From the NCBI GenBank assembly GCA_050725495.1, contig JBOHHM010000317.1, positions 1-7,895 of the forward strand: a stretch of 7,895 nt of DNA, in the 5' to 3' direction. The notes beneath the pieces are model-generated. The model was given only the letters and a program-made list of their open reading frames with translations. It was not told the DNA's origin and searched no databases. The translations under genes were made by a program, and so were the position numbers. This document shows positions 1 through 4,726 of this stretch, one piece after another; position 1 is the first letter of the stretch; every line of letters starts with the position of its first letter. Source of the stretch: JBOHHM01 sp050725495. Its GTDB lineage: Bacteria > Pseudomonadota > Gammaproteobacteria > Burkholderiales > Burkholderiaceae_C.

Positions 1-38
1 TGGGCCAATGCTATGGGCTTTCAATGCCCCTTGCCGTC

Positions 39-938
39 ATGGACCAACTCCGCCAGATCGAAGCTTTTGTCGCCGTGGTGCACAACGGCAGCTTTGTCAA
101 AGCCGCCGAGCGGCTCGACACTTCCAAGGCCGTGGTGTCGCGGCTGGTGCTGGAGCTCGAAGCCCAGCTCGGCACCCGGCTGCTCAACCGCACCACGCGC
201 CGGCTGTCGCTGACCGATTCGGGTACCGACTATTTCGAGCGCTGCCGCCAGATCCTGGACGACCTGGCCGAAGCCAACGCGGCGGCCAGCGCAACCGCCG
301 CCAGCCCTGTGGGGCGGCTCAAGATCAATGCGCCGCTGACCTTTGGCAACCTGCACCTGGCGCCGCTGTGGGGTGAGTTTTTGAAGCTGCACCCCCAGGT
401 GGAACTGGACATTACGCTGACCGACCGCATCGTCGATCTGGTGGAGGAAGGCTTCGATGCCGCAGTGCGCATCAGCAAGCTGCAAAGCTCGTCGCTGGTG
501 GCACGCAAGCTCGCGAGCGACCGCGTACTGCTGTGCGCCTCACCCACCTATCTGCGACAGGCGCCGGCGATTGAGCGCATCGAAGACCTTGCCACGCACA
601 GCGTGATGGCCTACTCGTGGTGGTCGGGCGGCGATGTCTGGAGCTTTGAAGGCCCGCACGGCCAGGCCGTGAGCGTCACGACCCATCCGCGCCTGCGCGC
701 CAACAGCGGCGACACCTGCCGCGCGGCCGCGCTGGCCGATCAGGGCATCATCTACCAGCCCGCATTTCTGGTCGGGCCGGATGTGAAGGCCGGCCGGCTG
801 GTGGAAATCCTGCCGCAGTACCGCGGCCCGCAGCTCGACATCCAGGCCGTGTACCCGAGCCGGCGGCACCTCTCGGGCAAGGTGCGCGCCATGGTGGACT
901 TTCTGGTGGAAGCCTTCCGCCAGCCCGGCTGGCTGTAG
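39..938 (+). CDS. LysR-family transcriptional regulator, CrgA-like
   Basis: This is a DNA-binding regulator of the LysR family (299 aa from the chosen start, normal for the family). The N-terminal winged helix-turn-helix covers about residues 1-60: the opening MDQLRQIEAFVAVV is typical, followed by GSFVKAAERLDTSKAVVSR and then LGTRLLNRTTRR. The rest (about 90-295) reads as a periplasmic-binding-protein-like effector domain of the CrgA-like type, with GRLKINAP, the DAAVRI segment and a C-terminal SGKVRAMVDFLVEAF helix. An in-frame ATG at 24 would add five residues. I prefer ATG 39 because it gives the usual family N-terminus, but neither ATG has a clear Shine-Dalgarno sequence. The gene converges on the minus-strand catabolic unit and its own upstream region is cut by the window edge, so the target genes are unknown. 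Control of the neighbouring unit is possible but only inferred. Confidence 0.93.
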   Translation: MDQLRQIEAFVAVVHNGSFVKAAERLDTSKAVVSRLVLELEAQLGTRLLNRTTRRLSLTDSGTDYFERCRQILDDLAEANAAASATAASPVGRLKINAPLTFGNLHLAPLWGEFLKLHPQVELDITLTDRIVDLVEEGFDAAVRISKLQSSSLVARKLASDRVLLCASPTYLRQAPAIERIEDLATHSVMAYSWWSGGDVWSFEGPHGQAVSVTTHPRLRANSGDTCRAAALADQGIIYQPAFLVGPDVKAGRLVEILPQYRGPQLDIQAVYPSRRHLSGKVRAMVDFLVEAFRQPGWL

Positions 939-956
939 CCGGCATCGACACTCTGG

Positions 957-975
957 TGCTATTTTTTTTATAGCA
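957..975. repeat. TGCTAT-T7-ATAGCA inverted repeat
   Basis: Six-base arms TGCTAT (957-962) and ATAGCA (970-975) flank a loop of seven T, starting 18 nt after the LysR stop codon. The arms match perfectly. The T-run sits in the loop rather than after the stem, so this is not a standard terminator, although it may still act at the 3' ends of converging transcripts. From memory, A/T-rich TGCTAT..ATAGCA elements followed by a GCGCTT-rich palindrome are dispersed in Comamonadaceae intergenic regions; the following CCTTATTGACAAGG could be a decayed second half. That family assignment is not verified. Confidence 0.5.
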
Positions 976-1017
976 TATTGCACCTTATTGACAAGGACTG
1001 GCGCCGGATTTGATGCC

Positions 1018-1104
1018 AAAACGGGACAGAACGCCGACCTCTCGCACGCCGCGTGCCGCCCCGCGCCCGAGGTCATGGCCGTGCGACTGGACTTGACCCG
1101 TTTT
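1018..1104. repeat. Imperfect long-range inverted repeat (AAAACGGGACA / TGACCCGTTTT)
   Basis: AAAACGGGACA at 1018-1028 and TGACCCGTTTT at 1094-1104 are inverted copies matching at 10 of 11 positions, separated by 65 nt. The enclosed segment encodes nothing recognisable. Terminal inverted repeats of some insertion sequences look like this, so a decayed or internally deleted element is possible. The evidence is only the arms themselves, and chance pairing is not excluded. Confidence 0.3.
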
Positions 1105-1139
1105 CACGGACAGTTGTGAGCTTCCTGGTGAAACGGAAG
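1098..1139. repeat. Overlapping hairpins downstream of the CMD-like remnant
   Basis: CCGTTTTCAC (1098-1107) pairs with GTGAAACGG (1128-1136) with one bulged T and a 20-nt loop. An alternative smaller stem, CTTCC (1121-1125) with GGAAG (1135-1139), competes for the same bases. The element lies 28 nt past the stop codon of the last minus-strand frame, where a transcription end would be expected. Neither stem is followed by a T-run, so any terminator function would not be of the simple intrinsic type. Confidence 0.3.
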
Positions 1140-1166
1140 GGTGAATGGACCTGATTCCGCCCCGGA

Positions 1167-1550
1167 TTACTCCGGAATGCACATCTCGAACGCATTGAGC
1201 GTCATGGCCACCAGCGCGTAGTAGCCCAGCGCGCCCACCACCTCCACCAGCACCCGCTCGCCGAAGCGGCTGATGGCGGCGCGGTAGGTCGCTTCGCTGA
1301 TGCGGTGATGGGCCAGCAGTTCGGTGGCCAACCGGTGCAGCAGTGCCTGGCGCTCGTCGGCCAACAGCGGCGACTGGCCTTGCCGGATGCGTTCAATCGC
1401 ATTCATGGGCAATCCAGCCGACGCGGCAATGGGCTCGTGGATTTACTGCTCACCCACGCATTGCAGAATGGACTGGTACACCGTCTGCTGCTGCACATCG
1501 AGCGAAGTCACATCAGGCAGGGCAAGGCGGGATTGCATGACGCTGGCCAT
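1167..1550 (-). pseudogene. Carboxymuconolactone-decarboxylase-like gene, broken (internal stop plus apparent deletion)
   Basis: Reading from ATG 1550 downward, the frame encodes MASVMQSRLALPDVTSLDVQ and continues to VYQSILQCVGEQ. It then hits TAA at codon 36 (1445-1443) and resumes in the same frame with IHEPIAASAGLPMNAIERI and a good family C-terminus, VGALGYYALVAMTLNAFE. Both ends resemble carboxymuconolactone decarboxylase (CMD/AhpD-like) proteins, which are usually about 180 aa. Here only 127 codons precede the final stop. About 55-60 residues normally found between the N-terminal segment and the HEPIA segment are missing, including the core of the domain. A strong ribosome binding site (GAGGAG, 7 nt before the ATG) and an 18-nt spacing from the NTF2-like gene are kept, so the gene was once the last member of this operon. 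The open part downstream of the stop (from a TTG at 1412) could be mistaken for an 81-aa gene. The family call is fairly sure; loss of function is inferred. Confidence 0.75.
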
Positions 1551-1568
1551 GGGGTGGCTCCTCGGGTG

Positions 1569-1958
1569 TCAGGCCGGCAAGGGCGTGCCCTGGTGCGCGC
1601 GCAAACGCCACACCACTGCGGCGCCAGCCGGCTCGGGCAGCCACACCGTCAAAAACATGCTGCGGACGGCTTTGTCCTGCCCGTCTTTGCGCACCGTGGC
1701 GCGCACGTGGCCGGTCACCAACGCGGCACCGTCAGACACCTGGGCTTGCAGTTGGTCGAACTCCAGGCTCAGATAGCGCAGCGCACCGTCGCGCAGCTTG
1801 GCCAGGTAGCTGGCCTTGCCGTCGCGCGCGGCGGTGGAGTGCACGTAGACCAGCGCGTCGGACAACAGTGGCGCCAGCGCCTCGGCGTCGCCGGTCAACA
1901 GGGCCGTGCGGCGCTGCTGCTCCCAAGCCAGCACGCTTTGCTCAGTAGGTGCTTCCAT
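1569..1958 (-). CDS. NTF2-like (DUF4440/SnoaL-type) small protein
   Basis: A 129-aa protein of the NTF2-like alpha+beta barrel superfamily. The N-terminal helix (QSVLAWEQQRRTALLTGD) is followed by LAPLLSDALVYVHSTAARDG and KASYLAKLRDGALRY, the typical layout of DUF4440 members, then strands ending in VWRLRAHQGTPLP. Members act as small cytosolic isomerases, dehydratases or binding proteins; which applies here cannot be told. I chose ATG 1958 because AGAAGGA lies just upstream. A TTG three bases earlier would add one residue. The ATG overlaps the stop of the upstream oxidoreductase gene by one base (TGATG), which suggests translational coupling and a shared role. No export signal is seen. Confidence 0.85.
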   Translation of the reverse strand: MEAPTEQSVLAWEQQRRTALLTGDAEALAPLLSDALVYVHSTAARDGKASYLAKLRDGALRYLSLEFDQLQAQVSDGAALVTGHVRATVRKDGQDKAVRSMFLTVWLPEPAGAAVVWRLRAHQGTPLPA

Positions 1959-2992
1959 CAATCTTTCCTTCTCTCATCGGTATCAATCGACTGCAGCACG
2001 ATTTTGCCGGCCACATCACCCGATTCCAGGCAAGCATGGGCCTGCGCCGCCTCGCTCAGCGGGAAGACGCGCTGGATCAACGGCTGGACCGCGCCGGCCT
2101 CGACCAGTGGCCAGACGGCCCGTCGCAACTGGTGTGCGATGGCGGTCTTCTCGTGCCCCGGCAGTGGACGCAGCAGGGATCCTGTCACGCGCACCTCCTT
2201 GGCCATGATGTCGCGCAGCGGCGCACTGAATGCCGCGCCGTCACCGGGTGAGAGGTGGACCAGCCGACCACGACGCGCCAGCGCCCGCACGTTCTGCTCG
2301 CTGTAGCGGCCGCCCGCCATGTCCAGAATCACGTCCACGCCGCAGCCATGCGTCAACTCGGCTACGCGCTGGACGAAGTCTTCCGTCCGGTAGTTGATGG
2401 CGCCGCGGGCACCAAGCCGGCGCGCCAGCGCGCACTTTTCGTCCGTGCTGCAGGTGACGTAGACGGCATGGCCGAGCTGCCCCAGGACCTGGATCGCCAA
2501 GCTGCCGACCCCGCTGGTGCCGCCGTGGATCAGCACCGTTTCGCCGGCGGCCAGCTGTGCCACGTTGAAGAAGTTGTGCCAGATCGTGAACAGCGCTTCA
2601 GGCAGTGCTGCGCCCTGGGCCATGCTGAGACCGTCGCCAAGGCGGAAAGCCAGGGCCGCCGGCGCCGCCACATACTCGGCATAGCCGCCGCCGTCGGTCA
2701 AAGCGCAGACGCGGTCACCCGGTGCGAAGCTGCGCACGCGGGCTCCAACAGCGCGAACCACGCCGGCCACTTCCAGGCCGGGCACGTCGCTGTGCGCCGG
2801 TGTGGGGCCGCGTCGGCGCTGGTTGCAGTCGTGCCGGTTCACACCGGCGAAATGCACCTCAATGAGCAATTCCTCCTCACCTAGCACCGGCTGTGCGATG
2901 CGGCGCGGCAACAGCACCTCCGGGCCACCGGCAGCGCTGATATGCATCGCCACCTGTCCGGCTTCGGGGGCGAACACCTGTGCGTCAAGCAT
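1958..2992 (-). CDS. NAD(P)H:quinone-oxidoreductase-like MDR protein (PIG3/QOR type)
   Basis: A 344-aa zinc-independent medium-chain dehydrogenase/reductase. The GroES-like N-terminal half contains GGPEVL (22-27), the GVNRHDCNQRRG signature (about 50-62), PGLEVAGVV (71-79) and GDRVCAL (92-98). The Rossmann domain carries the nucleotide-binding loop HGGTSGVGSLAIQ (156-168). The clustered Cys/Glu structural-zinc ligands of alcohol dehydrogenases are absent, as expected for this branch. It probably reduces a quinone or an alpha,beta-unsaturated carbonyl with NAD(P)H in the cytosol. ATG 2992 is preceded by AAGGAG at a 6-nt distance, overlapping the stop of the receptor gene 11 nt upstream. An internal ATG at 2947 would give the shorter N-terminus often annotated in this family but lacks that site. 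The role in this operon is inferred: a reductive step on a ring-derived intermediate. Confidence 0.92.
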   Translation of the reverse strand: MLDAQVFAPEAGQVAMHISAAGGPEVLLPRRIAQPVLGEEELLIEVHFAGVNRHDCNQRRRGPTPAHSDVPGLEVAGVVRAVGARVRSFAPGDRVCALTDGGGYAEYVAAPAALAFRLGDGLSMAQGAALPEALFTIWHNFFNVAQLAAGETVLIHGGTSGVGSLAIQVLGQLGHAVYVTCSTDEKCALARRLGARGAINYRTEDFVQRVAELTHGCGVDVILDMAGGRYSEQNVRALARRGRLVHLSPGDGAAFSAPLRDIMAKEVRVTGSLLRPLPGHEKTAIAHQLRRAVWPLVEAGAVQPLIQRVFPLSEAAQAHACLESGDVAGKIVLQSIDTDERRKD

Positions 2993-3003
2993 GGGGCGCT
3001 CCT

Positions 3004-3978
3004 TCAGTCCAACTTGACGCCGGCCTGGCGCACCACTTGGCCCCACATGGCGGAGTCGGCCTTGATGAAGGCGGCGAATTCGGCCGGCGTGGTAGCTTTC
3101 AGCTCGCCACCGTATTGGCGCCATTTCTCGGCCAACTGCGGGTTTTGCACCGCCTTTTGCATCGCGGCGCTGAGCTTGTCGAGGATCGGCTTGGGCGTGC
3201 CGGCCGGCGCCAGCAGCCCCTGCCAGGCCAGCGGCGCGTAGTCGGGCAGGCCGGCCTCGGCGAAGGTCGGCACGTCCGGGAAGGCCTGATGGCGCGTCTT
3301 GCCGGTGATGGCGAGCAGCCGGAGCTTGCCGCCGCGGATGTTGCCTACCGCCGCCGGCAGGCCGTCGAACATCACGTTCACCTGGCCAGCCACCAGGTCG
3401 CCATACGGGCTGCTGGTGTTGTAGGGCACAAACCTGAGCCGGGCGCCGGCGTTGGCTGCGAACCACTCGCCCGACAGGTGCGAGTAACTGCCGATGCCCT
3501 GCGTGGCCACGGTCACGCTCTCCGGTTGCGCCTTGGCCTGGGCGATCAGCTCGCGCGCCGTCTTGAACGGCGTGCCGGGATGGGCGATCAGGCCGGTGTT
3601 GAGCACGCCAAGCAGACTGATCGGTGCGAAGTCGCGCTCCGCGTTGAACGGCAGCTTGGAATACAGGTGCGGCAACACTGACATCGAGGTGGTGGTGCCC
3701 ACAACCAGCGTGTAGCCGTCCGGCGCGGCTTTGGCCGCCACGTCGGTGCCGATGATGGACGAGGCGCCGGGACGGTTGTCCACGATCACGGGCTGGCCAA
3801 GGATCTTGCCCAACTCGACAGCAACCTCTCGTGCGTTCGCGTCCGGGCCAGACCCGGCGGGAAACGGCGCCACCAGGCGAATCGGCTTGGTCGGGTAGTC
3901 CTGCGCCTGCACGCCTGTGGCGGCCAGCAGGGCCAGGGTCAGGGCGGCGAGGCCGATGCGGCGGCTGAGGTGTTTCAT
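3004..3978 (-). CDS. Bug/TctC-type periplasmic solute-binding receptor
   Basis: A 324-aa tripartite tricarboxylate transporter (TTT) receptor of the Bug family, which binds small organic acids or related solutes in the periplasm. The N-terminus is a clear signal peptide: basic KHLSRR, a hydrophobic core IGLAALTLALLAATG, and probable cleavage at VQA|QD (after residue 25). The mature protein opens with YPTKPIRLVAPFPAGSGPD (28-46), with family segments VIVDNRPGASSIIG (64-77) and PDGYTLVVG (86-94). An ATG at 4026 extends the frame by 16 residues, but ATG 3978 is correct by its AGGAG six bases upstream and because the signal peptide then starts properly. No TctA/TctB membrane genes are present, as is common for Bug receptors in Burkholderiales. 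It is the first gene of the minus-strand unit and faces the catabolic operon, so its ligand may be the pathway substrate (inference). Confidence 0.95.
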   Translation of the reverse strand: MKHLSRRIGLAALTLALLAATGVQAQDYPTKPIRLVAPFPAGSGPDANAREVAVELGKILGQPVIVDNRPGASSIIGTDVAAKAAPDGYTLVVGTTTSMSVLPHLYSKLPFNAERDFAPISLLGVLNTGLIAHPGTPFKTARELIAQAKAQPESVTVATQGIGSYSHLSGEWFAANAGARLRFVPYNTSSPYGDLVAGQVNVMFDGLPAAVGNIRGGKLRLLAITGKTRHQAFPDVPTFAEAGLPDYAPLAWQGLLAPAGTPKPILDKLSAAMQKAVQNPQLAEKWRQYGGELKATTPAEFAAFIKADSAMWGQVVRQAGVKLD

Positions 3979-4039
3979 GTGTTTGTCTCCTGATTGGGCT
4001 GAAAAGTTGGTGAGAACCCATTGCATTGGGTTGGCTTGA

Positions 4040-4068
4040 ATTCTCTATTTAATTATTCTTATTGTCAA
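4040..4068 (-). promoter_or_regulatory. Putative sigma70 promoter for the Bug-receptor operon
   Basis: On the minus strand, a perfect -35 box TTGACA (4068-4063) is followed after 17 nt by GAGAAT (4045-4040; four of six matches to TATAAT). The expected start near 4033 gives an untranslated leader of about 55 nt before ATG 3978. The -35 hexamer shares five bases with the opposite-strand -35 box. The weak -10 suggests help from an activator, but this is a sequence-only prediction. Confidence 0.5.
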
Positions 4069-4079
4069 ACTGTAAGAAT
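4055..4079. promoter_or_regulatory. Inverted repeat ATTCTTA-N11-TAAGAAT, candidate operator
   Basis: Perfect 7-base arms ATTCTTA (4055-4061) and TAAGAAT (4073-4079) are centred on 4067, inside the shared -35 region of both divergent promoters. Two further symmetric pairs occur in the spacer (GT at 4064-4065 with AC at 4069-4070). The location suits a dimeric regulator controlling both directions. The IclR protein encoded at 6230-6982 is the best candidate, with the LysR protein at 39-938 less likely; the assignment is inference. Confidence 0.5.
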
Positions 4080-4090
4080 TGATGCATAAT
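4062..4090 (+). promoter_or_regulatory. Putative sigma70 promoter for the VOC-hydroxylase-IclR-FAH operon
   Basis: TTGTCA (4062-4067, five of six consensus bases) and CATAAT (4085-4090, five of six) are separated by exactly 17 nt. The predicted start is near 4097, leaving a leader of about 52 nt before ATG 4149. It is the best promoter match I see on this strand in the AT-rich intergenic region. The -35 box is buried inside the 4055-4079 inverted repeat, and a second inverted repeat spans the -10 box, so it is probably regulated. Confidence 0.6.
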
Positions 4091-4103
4091 TTTAAGACAA
4101 TTC
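4076..4103. promoter_or_regulatory. Second inverted repeat GAATTG-N16-CAATTC over the -10 region
   Basis: Arms GAATTG (4076-4081) and CAATTC (4098-4103) flank 16 nt that contain the plus-strand -10 box, and the downstream arm covers the predicted start. Such a position would suit repression of the plus-strand operon. The arms are short and A/T-rich in an A/T-rich region, so chance is a real alternative. A further AATTCA copy follows at about 4107-4112. Confidence 0.3.
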
Positions 4104-4148
4104 AGCAATTCACTGCGCTACTTTCTCATACCCAGACACGGAGATGAC

Positions 4149-4724
4149 ATGACCCAACCCACCCCGGCCCTGAGCGGGCGCCACTCCCTGGTGTTCAGCC
4201 ACATGGGCTTTTACGTGCGCGACCTCGAGCGCATGGCGCGCTTCTACAAGGAGGTGCTGTGCTTCACGGAAACCGACCGCGGCGACCTCGGCCCTGTGCA
4301 ACTGGTGTTCCTGAGCCGCGACCCGGCTGAGCACCACCAGGTGGTGCTGGCCACCGGCCGACCAGCCGACTTGAGCTTCAGCGTGATCAACCAGATTTCA
4401 TTTCGCGTGCCCGACCTGGCCACGCTGCGGGTGGTTCGTGACCGTGCCGCCGCAGACCCCGGCGTGACCGACCTGATGTCGGCCACGCACGGCAATGCCG
4501 TGTCGGTCTATTTCCGAGACCCCGAGGGCAACCGCATCGAAATCTTCTTTGACACGCCCTGGTACTGCGAACAGCCACTGCGCGAGCCGATCAGCCTGGA
4601 CCAGCCCGACGCCGACATCCTGGCGCGCGCCGAGGCCATGGCGCGCAGCCGCCCGAAGTTCCAGTCGCGGGCGCAATGGCAGGCCGAGATGGCGCGCCGC
4701 ATGGGCTACAGCACGGAGGCTTGA
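4149..4724 (+). CDS. VOC-superfamily, extradiol-dioxygenase-like protein
   Basis: A 191-aa protein with two beta-alpha-beta-beta-beta modules of the vicinal oxygen chelate fold. Module 1 (about 15-70) begins SHMGFYVRDLERMARFYKEV with likely metal ligand His18 and contains EHHQVVL (61-67). Module 2 (about 80-135) has NQISFRVPDL, THGNAVSVYF and DPEGNRIEIFF with likely ligand Glu131. This layout resembles the catalytic domain of type I extradiol dioxygenases, which open catechol-type rings with Fe(II) and O2, and Tyr121 sits where catechol 2,3-dioxygenase has an active-site Tyr. The usual second metal His in module 2 is replaced by Gln82. The C-terminal 45 residues (from WYCEQPLREP) form a charged tail. 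ATG 4149 has GGAG at 4140-4143. It is the first gene of the operon and ends 2 nt before the hydroxylase. Ring cleavage is the favoured role; a glyoxalase-like or other VOC activity is possible. Confidence 0.88.
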   Translation: MTQPTPALSGRHSLVFSHMGFYVRDLERMARFYKEVLCFTETDRGDLGPVQLVFLSRDPAEHHQVVLATGRPADLSFSVINQISFRVPDLATLRVVRDRAAADPGVTDLMSATHGNAVSVYFRDPEGNRIEIFFDTPWYCEQPLREPISLDQPDADILARAEAMARSRPKFQSRAQWQAEMARRMGYSTEA

Positions 4725-4726
4725 AC

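Larger units (their letters stand above)
939..1166. other. Gene-free convergent spacer with inverted repeats
   Basis: These 228 bases lie between the convergent ends of the LysR gene and the minus-strand operon. I find no convincing coding region; the short open frames here lack family-like sequence and a ribosome binding site. The stretch holds an A/T-rich hairpin element (957-975), a short CCTT/AAGG repeat around 983-996, a long-range inverted repeat (1018-1028 with 1094-1104), and a compound hairpin (1098-1139), each listed separately. No GC-rich stem followed by a T-run is present in either direction, so a classical rho-independent terminator is not evident. Confidence 0.7.

Noticed and set aside
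1167..1412. A stand-alone 81-aa CMD-like gene starting at TTG 1412
   Set aside because: Sequence upstream in the same frame encodes the family N-terminus with its own ribosome binding site, so this is the 3' part of a broken gene. No ribosome binding site precedes the TTG.
1305..2306. A 333-codon plus-strand open frame across the NTF2-like and CMD-like genes
   Set aside because: It covers parts of three minus-strand genes, its translation resembles no protein family, and it has no ribosome binding site; it is a GC-rich antisense artefact.
1958..4021. A continuous 687-codon minus-strand open frame that would fuse a long N-terminal part to the MDR oxidoreductase
   Set aside because: The part above 2992 is an out-of-frame reading of the Bug receptor gene and shows no domain. 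The receptor has its own signal peptide and family motifs in the other frame, and a good ribosome binding site sits before ATG 2992.
4026..4026. Upstream ATG for the Bug receptor
   Set aside because: It would add 16 residues before the signal peptide and lies only about 7 nt from the predicted transcript start; ATG 3978 has AGGAG at the right distance.
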